From RBG-16-66-20 sp964564865 (GTDB taxonomy: Bacteria; Pseudomonadota; Gammaproteobacteria; Burkholderiales; SG8-39): 64,000 bases of DNA. The position numbers and the translations under genes were made by a program. The stretch is from assembly GCA_964564865.1 (NCBI GenBank), contig CAZMDA010000011.1, positions 1 to 64,000 of the forward strand, read 5' to 3'. This document shows positions 1-9,644 of this stretch, in pieces (the first letter of the stretch is position 1; every line of letters begins with the position of its first letter). The notes under the pieces are model-generated. The model worked only from the letters and a program-made list of their open reading frames with translations. It ran no database searches and was not told the DNA's origin.

Positions 1-447
<447 letters not shown>

Positions 448-464
<17 letters not shown>

Positions 465-1137
465 CAAAATATCCTGGCGCGACTTCGCCCGCGTAGCAGA
501 CCGGCGAGGCGAGGGCGCTCGGTTCGCCCGCCGCCGGCGCGCCGAGGAACGCCAGGCCTTCCGGGTCGCGGCGATACACGCCGCGCTCGGTCACCACCCA
601 GTCCACCGGGATGTCCCAGGCCTGGGGATGAATGGTGTCCATGCGCGCCAGTTCGTAGCTGATGCCGATGACCGCCGGCCTGCCCTGCAGCGCGGCGAGC
701 GTGCGGTCGAAGAAGCCGCCGCCGTAGCCCAGGCGGTAGCCGGCCTGGTCCCAGCCGTTCATCGGCAGCAGCACCGCGGTCGGCACGACCTCGGGCGAGG
801 ACTTCGGGTAGGGAATGTCGAGCGGGCCCCTGGCCAGCTCGACGCCCGGGTGCCATTCGCGGAAGACGAGCGGCTGCCGCGGCGCCACCACGACCGGCAG
901 GGCGGTCAACGCGCCGCGCCTGCGGAGCGTTCTTGCAAAGTGCCTTGCATCGTACTCGCCGCGGATCGGCCAGCAGAACGCGAGCGTCCCCGCGGCCAGC
1001 CCGGGGAACGATCCCTCGAGGGCGGCGTCTATCCGGAGGCGATAGCGCTCCAGGGTCGGCGCATCGAGCGCCTCGCGCGCCTCGATGAGCCGGCGCCGCT
1101 CGGCCTTGCGCCACTCGATGAGTTCTTTTCCCTCCAT
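448..1137 (-). CDS. 5-formyltetrahydrofolate cyclo-ligase
   Basis: This cytoplasmic enzyme uses ATP to convert 5-formyl-THF into 5,10-methenyl-THF, returning the stored folate to one-carbon metabolism. The 229-residue protein has the N-terminal basic helix (WRKAERRRLIEAR) and the family signature GYRLGYGGGFFDRTL in its middle-to-C-terminal part. The length is slightly above the usual 180-200 residues; the last 30 residues after TERGVYRRDPEG are not conserved in the family as I know it. It is divergent from slt with only 20 bases between the starts and overlaps recQ downstream. Confidence 0.88.
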
Positions 1138-1157
1138 GCGCGGTGTATGCTTACTCC

Positions 1158-3125
1158 ATGATTCTTAGGCGTTTCCCGGCCCGCTTCCTGGCCGCGCTGC
1201 TGCTGGCCGGCCTGGCCGCGCCGGGCTTGGCGCAGGGCAAGCGCGCGGCGAAAGCCGTCGCGCCCGACGACGCCATGTTAGCCGCGCACGCCGCGTTCCG
1301 CGCCGGCGATGCGGTGAAACTGGCGCGCGCCTCGGCGGGGATGGAACGGCACGTGCTGGCGCCGTACCTGGAGTACTGGCGCCTGAAGCTGCGGCTGGAG
1401 GAGATGCCGCAGGCGGACATCCAGGCCTTCCTGCGCGCGCAGGCGGGCAGCTATCTCGCCGACCGCCTGCGCGCGGACTGGCTGAAGCTGCTGGGCCGCA
1501 GCGGCGACTGGCAGGGTTTCGAGCGCGAGTTGGGGCCGCTGGTGAACGACGACCTGGAGATCCGCTGCTACGCCTGGATCGCGCGCCTGGAGCGCGGCGA
1601 TGCGAGCGCCTTCGAGGAAGCGCGCGTGATCTGGAGCGAGCCGAAGGACCTGCCCGAGGGCTGCGTGGCGCTGGCCGGCCGCAAGGTGGGCGCCGGCGAG
1701 GCGGGCCCCGAGGTGGTCTGGCAGCGCCTGCGCCTCCTGCTGGAGAACGGGCAGATGGGCGCGGCGCGGCGCGCGTTCGCGCACCTGCCCGCGGGCGAGG
1801 CGCCCGACGAGCGGCTGCTGTCGCAGGCGGCCACTGCGCCGCAGAAGGTGCTGGCCCAGCCACCGCGCGCGCTGGAGCGCCGCGCGGTGCGCGAGATGGT
1901 GCTGTTCGCCTTCTCGCGCCTGGCGCGCAGCGACCCGCAGGCGGCCGCCGAGGCGCTGCGCGGCCCGGCCGGCGCGCGCCTGTCCGAGGCCGACCGGCGC
2001 TACCTCTGGGGCCGCATCGGCTACGAAGCGGCGCGGCGCCTGCAGCCCGAGGGCCTGGCGTGGTTGAAGCAGGCGGGCGCTGCCGGGATGTCGGACGAGC
2101 AGCTGGCCTGGAAGGCGCGCGCCGCGCTGCGCGCCGCGGACTGGCAGGCGGTGCGCGACGCCATCGACCCGATGTCGGCGCTGGCGCGGCAGGAGCCGGC
2201 CTGGAGCTACTGGTACGGCCGCGCCCTGGGCGCGCAGGGCAACGCCGAGGGCGCGCGCGCCTACTTCACGCGCATCGCCGGGCAGCCGCACTTCTACGGC
2301 CTGCTCGCCGCCGAGGAGCTGGGCCAGGTCCCGGTGCCGCCGCAGCCCTTCCACGTCGCCAGCGCGGACGAGGTCGCGGCCGCGGCGCGCAACCCCGGCC
2401 TCGCGCGCGCGCTGGAGCTGTACCGGCTGGGACTGCGCACCGAGGGCACGCGCGAGTGGTTCTTCACCATCCGCGCCATGGACGACGCGCAGCTGCTGGC
2501 GGCCGCGGAACTGGCGCGGCGGCACGACATCCACGACCGCGTCATCAACACCGCGGACCGGACCTCGCTCACGCACAACTTCAAGTACCGCTACCTGGCG
2601 CCGTACCGCGACGTGTTCCGCGAGCAGGCGCGCGCCTTCGACATCGAGGAGGCCTGGGTGCTGGGGCTGGTGCGGCAGGAGAGCCGCTTCATCGTCAACG
2701 CGAAATCCTCCGCCGGCGCGCAGGGGCTGATGCAGCTGATGCCCGCCACCGCGCGCTGGGTCGCCAGCCGCATCGGGCTCAACTACAGCCCGGCGCGCGT
2801 GGTCGAGGTGGACACCAACGTGGTGCTCGGCACGCGGTACCTGAAGATGGTGCTCGACGACCTCGGCCACCCGGTGCTCGCCTCGGCCGCCTACAACGCC
2901 GGCCCCGGACGGGCGCGGCGCTGGCGCGACGCCAAGCCGCTCGAGGGCGCGATCTACGCCGAGTCCATCCCGTTCAACGAGACCCGGGACTACGTCAAGC
3001 GCGTGATGGCGAACACCATGTTCTACTCGCACCTCTACGGCGGCAACCCGGTGCCGCTCAAGGACCGCATGGGCGTCATCCCGGCCAGGGCCGCCGCCGA
3101 GCGCTTCAACGAAGACCTGCCCTAG
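1158..3125 (+). CDS. slt: Soluble lytic murein transglycosylase
   Basis: This periplasmic enzyme cleaves the MurNAc-GlcNAc bond of peptidoglycan, leaving 1,6-anhydro ends. A signal peptide follows the chosen start (MILRRFPARFLAALLLAGL then AQ). A long alpha-helical superhelix of about 430 residues comes next, typical of the Slt70 doughnut. The catalytic SLT domain has VRQESRF (catalytic Glu), then SSAGAQGLMQLMPATA and AAYNAGPGRARRW. An in-frame ATG at 1143 exists, but 1158 gives the cleaner signal peptide. Total length near 655 residues fits Slt70. Confidence 0.92.
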   Translation: MILRRFPARFLAALLLAGLAAPGLAQGKRAAKAVAPDDAMLAAHAAFRAGDAVKLARASAGMERHVLAPYLEYWRLKLRLEEMPQADIQAFLRAQAGSYLADRLRADWLKLLGRSGDWQGFERELGPLVNDDLEIRCYAWIARLERGDASAFEEARVIWSEPKDLPEGCVALAGRKVGAGEAGPEVVWQRLRLLLENGQMGAARRAFAHLPAGEAPDERLLSQAATAPQKVLAQPPRALERRAVREMVLFAFSRLARSDPQAAAEALRGPAGARLSEADRRYLWGRIGYEAARRLQPEGLAWLKQAGAAGMSDEQLAWKARAALRAADWQAVRDAIDPMSALARQEPAWSYWYGRALGAQGNAEGARAYFTRIAGQPHFYGLLAAEELGQVPVPPQPFHVASADEVAAAARNPGLARALELYRLGLRTEGTREWFFTIRAMDDAQLLAAAELARRHDIHDRVINTADRTSLTHNFKYRYLAPYRDVFREQARAFDIEEAWVLGLVRQESRFIVNAKSSAGAQGLMQLMPATARWVASRIGLNYSPARVVEVDTNVVLGTRYLKMVLDDLGHPVLASAAYNAGPGRARRWRDAKPLEGAIYAESIPFNETRDYVKRVMANTMFYSHLYGGNPVPLKDRMGVIPARAAAERFNEDLP

Positions 3126-3158
3126 TCCATAATTCCGGCTCGACCGAACGGAGTCCGG

Positions 3159-4121
3159 ATGAAGAACGCGAATGTCCTGGTGGTCGGCGGCAGCGGCTTC
3201 GTCGGCCGCCACCTCGTCGCCGCGCTGGCGGCGCGCGGCGCGCGCGTCACCGTGCCCACGCGGCGGCGCGAGCGCGCCAAGCACCTGATCCTGCTGCCCA
3301 CGGTGGAGGTGCTGGAGTGCGACCCGGGCGACGAGCACGTGCTGGCGCGCCTCGCGCGCGGGCGCGACGCCGTCGTCAACCTCGCCGGGGTGCTGCACAG
3401 CCGCCGCGGCCGCGTGCGCGGGCCCAACGACTACGGCCCGGATTTCGCCGCGGCCCACGTCGAGCTGCCCCTCGCGCTGGTCTCGGCCTGCCGCGATGCC
3501 GGGGTGCAGCGCCTGCTGCACATGAGCGCGCTGGGCGCCTCGCCCACGGCGCCCTCGGAGTACCTGCGCTCCAAGGGCGTGGGCGAGCGCGCGGTGCTGG
3601 ACGCCGACGACCTCCAGGGCTGCGTGTTCCGGCCCTCGGTGATTTTCGGCCCGGACGACCATTTCCTGAACCTGTTCGCGGCGCTCGCCCGCCTGTCGCC
3701 GGTGCTGCCCCTCGCCTGCCCGGAGGCGCGCTTCCAGCCGGTGTACGTCGGCGACGTGGTGGCGGCCTTCCTCGCCGCGCTCCAGGGCCGGGATGCGCGC
3801 GGGAGCTACGACCTCGGCGGGCCGAAGGAATACACGCTGCGCGAGCTGGTGAAGTATGTCTGCAGGACGACCGGCCGCACGCGGCTGGTGCTCGGGCTGC
3901 CGGATGCGGCGGCCTGGCTGCAGGCGGCGGTGATGGAGCGGCTGCCGGGCCCCCTCATCACGCGCGACAACCTGCGCTCCATGCAGGTGCCGAACGTCAC
4001 CGCCAGCCCGCTGCCCTTCGGCCTGGCGCCCACCGCGCTGGAGGCCGCGGCGCCGTCCTGGCTCGCGCCCGCCGGCCCGCGCGAGCGCTACCCGGTCCTG
4101 CGCTGGCGCGCGCGCCGCTGA
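3159..4121 (+). CDS. NAD(P)-binding epimerase/dehydratase, NDUFA9-like
   Basis: A 320-residue extended-SDR protein with the Rossmann motif GGSGFVGRHL at the N-terminus and a LHMSALGAS core, matching the complex I NDUFA9-like group of atypical SDRs found in many betaproteobacteria. It has no YxxxK with the usual spacing after the serine, though SEYLRSKG comes close. The substrate is unknown. It starts 33 bases after slt and is followed 7 bases later by cca, so slt, this gene and cca may form one unit. The function is a family-level assignment only. Confidence 0.8.
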   Translation: MKNANVLVVGGSGFVGRHLVAALAARGARVTVPTRRRERAKHLILLPTVEVLECDPGDEHVLARLARGRDAVVNLAGVLHSRRGRVRGPNDYGPDFAAAHVELPLALVSACRDAGVQRLLHMSALGASPTAPSEYLRSKGVGERAVLDADDLQGCVFRPSVIFGPDDHFLNLFAALARLSPVLPLACPEARFQPVYVGDVVAAFLAALQGRDARGSYDLGGPKEYTLRELVKYVCRTTGRTRLVLGLPDAAAWLQAAVMERLPGPLITRDNLRSMQVPNVTASPLPFGLAPTALEAAAPSWLAPAGPRERYPVLRWRARR

Positions 4122-4128
4122 CCCTGAA

Positions 4129-5232
4129 GTGAAGGCCTACGTCGTCGGCGGCGCGGTTCGCGACGAGCTGCTTGGCGAGGCGGTGGTGGACCGCGACTGG
4201 GTCGTGGTCGGCGCCACCCCGGAGGAGATGACGGCCGCGGGCTATCGTCCCGTCGGCAAGGACTTCCCGGTGTTCCTGCACCCGCAGACGCACGAGGAGT
4301 ACGCGCTCGCGCGCACCGAGCGCAAGAGCGGCCGCGGCTACAAGGGCTTCACGGTGTACTGCGCGCCCGACGTCACGCTGGAGGACGACCTGTCGCGGCG
4401 CGACCTCACCATCAACGCCATGGCGCGCGGCGACGACGGCCGCCTGGTCGATCCCTTCGGCGGCGAGCGCGACCTGCGCGCCGGGATCCTGCGCCACGTC
4501 AGCGCCGCCTTCGAGGAGGACCCGGTGCGGATCCTGCGCGTGGCGCGCTTCTCCGCCCGCTATCCGTTCCGCATCGCCGACGAGACCCTGGCGCTGATGC
4601 GCCGCATGGTGGAGCTGGGCGAGGTCGAGCACCTGGTCGCCGAGCGCGTCTGGCAGGAACTGGAGCGCGGCCTGTCCGAGCCGCACCCGGACCGGATGTT
4701 CGAGGTCCTCGCCGCCTGCGGCGCCGCCGCGCGGCTGATTCCCGAGATCGAACCCGGTCCGGAGGCGCTCGCGGCGCTGCGCCGCGCGGCCGCGGCGCGC
4801 TATTCGTCCACGGTGCGCTTCGGCGTGCTGGCCTGGTTCCGCGGCGCCGCGGCCGAGGCCGGCATGAAGGCGCTGTGCGAGCGCGTCCGCGTGCCCAACG
4901 ACGAGCGCGACCTCGCGCTGCTCGCCTGCCGGCTGCGCGCGCGCATCGAGGCGGCGGCGGAGGCCGATCCGAAGGCGCTGCTGGGGATCCTGAAGGCGGC
5001 CGATGCGCTGCGCCGCGGCGAGCGCTTCCTGCAGCTGCTCGCGGTGGCGCAGGCGGCGGATCCCTCGGAGCGCATGCAGCGCATCGCGCTGCGCCTGGAG
5101 CGCGCGCTGGCCGCGGCGCTGGACGTGGACGGCGGCGCGGTGGCGCAGGCCGCCCCCGACCCGGCGCGGATCCCGGCCCTGATCGATGCCGCGCGCGAAC
5201 GCGCGATAGCCGCCGCGCTCGCCGCGCTATAG
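4129..5232 (+). CDS. cca: CCA tRNA nucleotidyltransferase, short form
   Basis: Adds or repairs the 3' CCA end of tRNAs. The N-terminal polymerase-beta-type head is clear: YVVGGAVRDELLG, VVDRDWVVVGATPEEM (the DxD metal ligands in DRDWVVV), EYALARTERKSGRGYKGF, then RRDLTINAMA and DPFGGERDLRAGILRHV. The neck continues with EDPVRILRVARFSARY. After about residue 205 the usual class II HD motif (HxxxxHD...) is not present; a diverged Ala/Arg-rich segment replaces it. So this 367-residue form probably lacks the phosphohydrolase activity of E. coli Cca. GTG start at 4129. Confidence 0.9.
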   Translation: MKAYVVGGAVRDELLGEAVVDRDWVVVGATPEEMTAAGYRPVGKDFPVFLHPQTHEEYALARTERKSGRGYKGFTVYCAPDVTLEDDLSRRDLTINAMARGDDGRLVDPFGGERDLRAGILRHVSAAFEEDPVRILRVARFSARYPFRIADETLALMRRMVELGEVEHLVAERVWQELERGLSEPHPDRMFEVLAACGAAARLIPEIEPGPEALAALRRAAAARYSSTVRFGVLAWFRGAAAEAGMKALCERVRVPNDERDLALLACRLRARIEAAAEADPKALLGILKAADALRRGERFLQLLAVAQAADPSERMQRIALRLERALAAALDVDGGAVAQAAPDPARIPALIDAARERAIAAALAAL

Positions 5233-5271
5233 ACTGCGGCGCCCCATTCCCTGGACGCACCCGGAGCCCCG

Positions 5272-5898
5272 ATGATCGACCTGTACACCTGGACCACGCC
5301 CAACGGCCGCAAGGTTTCCATCATGCTGGAGGAATGCGGCCTGCCCTACCGCGTGCACCCGGTGGACATCGGCAAGGGCGACCAGTTCAAGCCGGAATTC
5401 CTCGCCATCAACCCCAACAACCGCATCCCGGCGATCGTCGATCCCGAGGGGCCGGACGGCAAGCCGCTGCCCCTGTTCGAATCGGGCGCGATCCTCGTCT
5501 ACCTGTCGGGCAAGGCGGGCGGGCGGTTCCTGCCCGCGACCGACCGCGGCAAGTACATCGCGCTGCAGTGGCTGATGTTCCAGATGGGCGGCGTGGGCCC
5601 GATGTTCGGCCAGGCGCACCACTTCATGCGCGCCAAGAAGGACGAGATTCCCTACGGCAGCGAGCGCTACGGCACCGAGGCGAAGCGCCTCTACGGCGTG
5701 CTCGACAAGCGCCTGCAGCAGGCGCCCTACCTGGCCGAGGAGTACTCCATCGCCGACATCGCCACCTATCCCTGGGTGGCGCGCCATGAATGGCATCGCG
5801 TGGACCTCGCCGCCTTCCCGGCGGTGAAGCGCTGGTACGACGCGATCTCGCTCAGGCCCGCGGTGCAGCGCGGCATGGCGGTCCCGCCCGTCGCGTAG
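5272..5898 (+). CDS. Glutathione S-transferase, Nu-class-like (YfcG/YghU type)
   Basis: A 208-residue cytoplasmic GST. The thioredoxin-like N-terminus starts MIDLYTWTTPNGRKVSIMLE and contains the FLAINPNNRIPAIVDP cis-proline motif. An ESGAILVYLSGKAG glutathione-binding motif follows. These match the bacterial disulfide-bond reductase/Nu-class GSTs, in which the T-P-N-G-x-K motif replaces a catalytic Tyr or Ser. The stop codon overlaps the GTG start of the next hydrolase gene, so translation is probably coupled. Confidence 0.88.
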   Translation: MIDLYTWTTPNGRKVSIMLEECGLPYRVHPVDIGKGDQFKPEFLAINPNNRIPAIVDPEGPDGKPLPLFESGAILVYLSGKAGGRFLPATDRGKYIALQWLMFQMGGVGPMFGQAHHFMRAKKDEIPYGSERYGTEAKRLYGVLDKRLQQAPYLAEEYSIADIATYPWVARHEWHRVDLAAFPAVKRWYDAISLRPAVQRGMAVPPVA

Positions 5899-6740
5899 TG
5901 GCGGCGGCCAACGCAGTCATCGAGCGGCGGCCGCTCGAGGGCGAGGAACCGCTCGAGCTGCTCTGGTGCCCGGAGTCCGACGACGGCAGGCGGACGCCGC
6001 TGCTGTTCGTGCACGGCGCGCATGTCGGCGCCTGGTGCTGGGAAGAGCACTTCCTGCCCTGGTTCGCCTCGCGCGGCTTCCCGGTCTACGCGCTGTCGCT
6101 GCGCGGCCACGGCTCGAGCGGCGGCCGCGAGCGCCTGGACCAGTTCGGCCTGGCCGACTACGCGCGCGACCTGGCCGCCGCCGTGGCGCTGGTCGGCCGC
6201 CCGCCGGTGCTCATCGGCCATTCCATGGGCGGGATGGTGGTGCAGAAGTACCTGGGCATCGCGGCCGAAGGCGACTGCGCCGCGGCGCTGTTCGCCTGCC
6301 CGGTGCCCAGCTTCGGCCTGCTGCCCTCCACGCTCACGCTTGCCTGGACGCGCCCGGCGCTGTTTGCCGGCATCCAGAGCATGGCCGCCGGCGGCGGCGC
6401 CTCGCCGCAGGTGCTGGCGGAGGCGATGTTCGCCGGGCCGATGGAGCAGGGGCGCCTCGCCGGCATCCATCGCCGCATGCAGCGCGAGTCGCGGCGCGCC
6501 CTCATGGACATGTCCGGTTGGGGCCTGCCGCAGCTGTGGACGCTGCAGCGCCCGCCCATGCTGTGCCTGGGCGCGGAGCGGGACATCCTGATTCCCGCCA
6601 GCAGCGTGCAGGCGAGCGCGCGCATGCTGGGCGCGGAGTACCGCGAGCTGCCGGGGCTGGGCCACGCGGTGATGCTGGAGACGCGCTGGGAGGCGGCGGC
6701 GCGCCCGATCCTGGAGTGGCTGGAGGAAAGAAGCTTCTAG
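5898..6740 (+). CDS. Alpha/beta hydrolase
   Basis: A 280-residue alpha/beta-hydrolase with the strand-helix motif FVHGAHVGAWCWEEH (oxyanion region), nucleophile elbow IGHSMGGMV and C-terminal histidine in LPGLGHAVML. It resembles esterases or lysophospholipase-like enzymes; the substrate cannot be told. The GTG start at 5898 is shared with the GST stop (GTAGTG), which decides this start over the upstream in-frame ATG. It converges with the cytochrome gene; the two stop codons overlap. Confidence 0.82.
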   Translation: MAAANAVIERRPLEGEEPLELLWCPESDDGRRTPLLFVHGAHVGAWCWEEHFLPWFASRGFPVYALSLRGHGSSGGRERLDQFGLADYARDLAAAVALVGRPPVLIGHSMGGMVVQKYLGIAAEGDCAAALFACPVPSFGLLPSTLTLAWTRPALFAGIQSMAAGGGASPQVLAEAMFAGPMEQGRLAGIHRRMQRESRRALMDMSGWGLPQLWTLQRPPMLCLGAERDILIPASSVQASARMLGAEYRELPGLGHAVMLETRWEAAARPILEWLEERSF

Positions 6741-7402
6741 CGGGGCTTGCGCGCGTGGCGCGCGAGGAACGCGTTGATGTCCTCGATCCGCAGCTGCGGC
6801 TCGCCCGGGATGGGCCTGGAGCCCACCACGCGGTTCATCCACTCCATGTTCCTTTCCATGCGCGCCACCACCGCCGGCCACTCGCGCGCGGTGTAGCGCG
6901 CCGGATCCGGCAGCACGTGGCACTGGTTGCACGCGAGGCGAAAGGCGTCGCCCTCGGCGCGGTAGGCCTCGGGCACCTTGCGCGGGTCGAGCGGCTTCTG
7001 CGCCCGGCGCTGCAGGTAGGCGACCAGGATCTTCGTCTCCTCGGCCGAGGGCGCCTCGACGCCGGCCATCATCTCGGCCATCAGCCGGCCCATGTTGCCC
7101 TTGCCCCGCATGCGCAGCACCATGCGCTCGACGATCGCCGGCCATTTCCCGGCGTGGTGCATCGCCGGGTTGGCGAGGTTGTGGCACTGGATGCAGTAGC
7201 GCGCGGCGAGCTGCGCGCCGCGCGATTTCGGCTCGGGCAGGTCGGCCGGCTCGAAGCCCGGCGGCAGGATGCGCTCCAGCATCGGCCCGTGCGGGCTTTG
7301 CGCCCAGCGCTGGCGCGCGTCCTGCATGTCGTCCGCGACCGCGGCGAACGTGGCGAACGTGGCACACGACACCAGCAGCGGCAGGAGCAGCCTAGAGCGC
7401 AT
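6737..7402 (-). CDS. Diheme c-type cytochrome, exported
   Basis: A 221-residue periplasmic electron carrier. A signal peptide (MRSRLLLPLLVSCATFATFAA) precedes two heme-attachment motifs, CIQCH near residue 68 and CNQCH near residue 148. Each has methionines downstream that could be axial ligands. Two repeated domains are likely. The start at 7402 overlaps the end of the MidA-like gene by 11 bases, so the two are cotranscribed. The redox partner is unknown. Confidence 0.85.
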   Translation of the reverse strand: MRSRLLLPLLVSCATFATFAAVADDMQDARQRWAQSPHGPMLERILPPGFEPADLPEPKSRGAQLAARYCIQCHNLANPAMHHAGKWPAIVERMVLRMRGKGNMGRLMAEMMAGVEAPSAEETKILVAYLQRRAQKPLDPRKVPEAYRAEGDAFRLACNQCHVLPDPARYTAREWPAVVARMERNMEWMNRVVGSRPIPGEPQLRIEDINAFLARHARKPR

Positions 7403-8516
7403 GCGCGCGATTGCCGCTGGCGAAGCCGAGCAGCGGCGAGGCCACGCCGCGGCCCAGCGCCAGGAACTTGAACAGCTCGCCCATCTCCGACGGGGCGAGC
7501 AGCTTCTGCACCGCGGAGGCGGCGGGCAGGTAGCGCTTCGCGTCCGCGGGGTCCTCTTTCTCCAGCAGGTCGGTGATGCCGCAGTTGACAAGGAACCGGG
7601 CCTGGTTGGCGTAGCCCAGCACCTCCAGCCCGCCGGCCGCGGCCGCGCGCGCAAGCGCGCTGAAATCCACGTGCGCCGTGATGTCCTGCAGGCCCGGGAG
7701 GTAGAACGGGTCGCCGTGCACGCGGTGGCGGTAGTGGCAGGCGAGCGTCCCGCCCGAGCGCTGCGGGTGGTAGTACTCGCGCGCCGGGAAGCCGTAGTCG
7801 GCGACCAGGATCGCGCCGCGCTCCAGCGCGCGCGCAAGGAGGCGAATCCAGGCCCGGCCGACGAGGCCGATCTCGCTGTCGTAGCTGCCGGAAGCGGGAA
7901 CCTCCACCGCGAGGGCGCGCGCCGCTTCCAGCAACGGGCCCTCGGCGGGGCGCAGCGACCAGGCGAGCGTGCCCTCGTTCGCGCACACGCCGCGCTCGAA
8001 GACGCCGTCGGCGCGCCAGGCCACCGCGTGCACCGGCATCGCGTCCACCACTTCGTTGGCGAGCATCACGCCGCGGAAGCGCTGCGGCATGCGCTCGAGC
8101 CACTGCACCCGGTCGCCGAGCCGCTGCCGCTGGCGCTCGCGCAGGCCGGCGCTGGTCTCGAGGATGAAGTAGGGGCATTGCAGCTCGCCCAGCAGTTGCT
8201 CCGCGAGCGCGCCGCTGCCGGCGCCGAACTCGAGCACCGCCTCGCCCGGCTGCAGCAGCTGCGCCACCTGGCGCGCGAGCGCGCGCCCGAACAATGGCGA
8301 CAGTTCCGGCGCGGTGACGAAATCGCCGCCGGCGCCGAACTTGCGCGCCCCGGCGGCGTAGTAGCCCAGCCCCGGCTCGTGCAGCACCAGTTCCATGTAG
8401 CGCGCGAACGGGATCCAGTTGCCGTTCGCGGCCAGTTCCGCGGCGAGACGGTCCAGCAGCCGGCGGCTGGCGGCAAGCGCCGCATCGTCCGGAAGCGGAA
8501 GTGCCTGGGCCTTCAT
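7392..8516 (-). CDS. MidA/NDUFAF7-family SAM-dependent methyltransferase
   Basis: A class I methyltransferase of the family that in mitochondria methylates NDUFS2 during complex I assembly. Motifs: FARYMELVLHEPGLGYYAAG and FVTAPELSPLFGRALA near the N-terminus, the SAM-binding LEFGAGSGALA, then LANEVVDAMPVHA. Length 374 residues is normal. The bacterial substrate is not established. Lies 34 bases from the divergent SDR gene and overlaps the downstream cytochrome gene. Confidence 0.88.
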   Translation of the reverse strand: MKAQALPLPDDAALAASRRLLDRLAAELAANGNWIPFARYMELVLHEPGLGYYAAGARKFGAGGDFVTAPELSPLFGRALARQVAQLLQPGEAVLEFGAGSGALAEQLLGELQCPYFILETSAGLRERQRQRLGDRVQWLERMPQRFRGVMLANEVVDAMPVHAVAWRADGVFERGVCANEGTLAWSLRPAEGPLLEAARALAVEVPASGSYDSEIGLVGRAWIRLLARALERGAILVADYGFPAREYYHPQRSGGTLACHYRHRVHGDPFYLPGLQDITAHVDFSALARAAAAGGLEVLGYANQARFLVNCGITDLLEKEDPADAKRYLPAASAVQKLLAPSEMGELFKFLALGRGVASPLLGFASGNRAHAL

Positions 8517-8550
8517 GCTGGGGAATTTACCCTAGAATTCGGCACTTACG

Positions 8551-9297
8551 ATGAACCCGGACCTCCAGGGACAGGCCGCACTCGTCACCGGCGCCGCGCG
8601 CCGGGTGGGCGCCGTGATCGCGCGCCGCCTGCACGCGGCCGGCGCCGACGTGGTGCTCCACTACCGGGGGTCGGAGGCCGACGCGGCGAGGCTGGAAGCG
8701 GAGCTGAATGCGCTGCGGCCGGGCAGCGCGCGCCGGGTGAAGGCCGACCTGCTGGCGCCGATCGCGCCGCGCGCGCTGGTGGAGGCGGCGCTGGCGCAGT
8801 TCAGGCGCCTCGATATCCTCGTGAACAACGCCTCCACCTTCTATCCCACCGCGATGGGCGGCATCGAGGCGACGCACTGGGATGAGCTGATGGGCTCCAA
8901 CCTGCGCGCGCCGCTGTTCCTCGCGCAGGAGGCGGCGCCGCACCTGGCGAAGCGCGCCGGCAGCATCGTCAACATCGTGGACATCCATGCCGAGCGGCCG
9001 CTCAAGGGCTACGCGGTGTACTCGGTCGCCAAGGCGGGCCTTGCGGCGCTGACGCGCTCGCTCGCGCTGGAGCTCGCCCCGTCGGTGCGCGTCAACGCGG
9101 TCGCCCCCGGCGCCATCGCCTGGCCGGAGGACGGGCAGTTCGAGCCCGCCGAGCGCGCGCGCATCGTCGCCACCACGCCGCTCGCGCGCATCGGCGAGCC
9201 GGAGGCGATCGCCCAGGCGGTACACTTCCTCGCCACCGCGCCCTTCGTCACCGGCCAGGTGCTGGCGGTGGACGGCGGCCGGTCGGTGTTCCTGTAG
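8551..9297 (+). CDS. SDR oxidoreductase, pteridine reductase-like (FolM type)
   Basis: A short-chain dehydrogenase of 248 residues: TGAARRVGAVIARRL cofactor loop (the Arg-Arg after TGA favours NADPH), NNAS, catalytic YSVAKAG and C-terminal TGQVLAVDGGRSVFL. The GAARRVG loop and the ending match bacterial pteridine/dihydromonapterin reductases. A TAGAAT hexamer just upstream (about 8532) could be its -10 box. Confidence 0.8.
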   Translation: MNPDLQGQAALVTGAARRVGAVIARRLHAAGADVVLHYRGSEADAARLEAELNALRPGSARRVKADLLAPIAPRALVEAALAQFRRLDILVNNASTFYPTAMGGIEATHWDELMGSNLRAPLFLAQEAAPHLAKRAGSIVNIVDIHAERPLKGYAVYSVAKAGLAALTRSLALELAPSVRVNAVAPGAIAWPEDGQFEPAERARIVATTPLARIGEPEAIAQAVHFLATAPFVTGQVLAVDGGRSVFL

Positions 9298-9316
9298 ACG
9301 TCGAAAAGGAGATGCC

Positions 9317-9637
9317 ATGGCCTGGATCTGGCTGCTGCTGGCGGGCGCGCTCGAGGTGGTCTGGGCGATCGGCCTGAAGTACACCGACGGCTTCACGCGG
9401 CCGCTGCCCTCCGCGCTCACCCTCGCGGCGATGGTCGCCAGCGTCTACTTCCTCGCGCTGGCGGTGCGCACCATCCCGATCGGCACCGGCTACGCGGTCT
9501 GGACCGGCATCGGCGCGGTGGGCGTGGCGATCCTCGGCATGGCCCTGTTCGGCGAGCCGCGCACGCTGGCGCGCATCGGCTGCATCGGGCTCATCGTCGC
9601 CGGCATCGTCGGCCTCAAGCTGGTCTCGCCGCAGTGA
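9317..9637 (+). CDS. sugE: SMR-family efflux protein, SugE/Gdx type
   Basis: A 106-residue four-helix inner-membrane protein of the small multidrug resistance family. The N-terminal helix MAWIWLLLAGALEVVWAIGL has the conserved Glu, and the GTGYAVWTGIGAVG and FGEPRTLARI motifs match the SugE (guanidinium exporter, Gdx) branch. A strong ribosome site AAAAGGAGA lies just upstream. The 19-base gap leaves no room for a guanidine riboswitch. No second SMR gene for a heterodimer is adjacent. Confidence 0.88.
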   Translation: MAWIWLLLAGALEVVWAIGLKYTDGFTRPLPSALTLAAMVASVYFLALAVRTIPIGTGYAVWTGIGAVGVAILGMALFGEPRTLARIGCIGLIVAGIVGLKLVSPQ

Positions 9638-9644
9638 ACCCGCC

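Noticed and set aside
1278..3662. Long antisense frame over slt and the epimerase gene
   Set aside because: Low-complexity Arg/Ala/His-rich product with no motif; both plus-strand genes are clear.
9298..9316. Guanidine riboswitch before sugE
   Set aside because: The gap of 19 bases is too short for any known guanidine aptamer.
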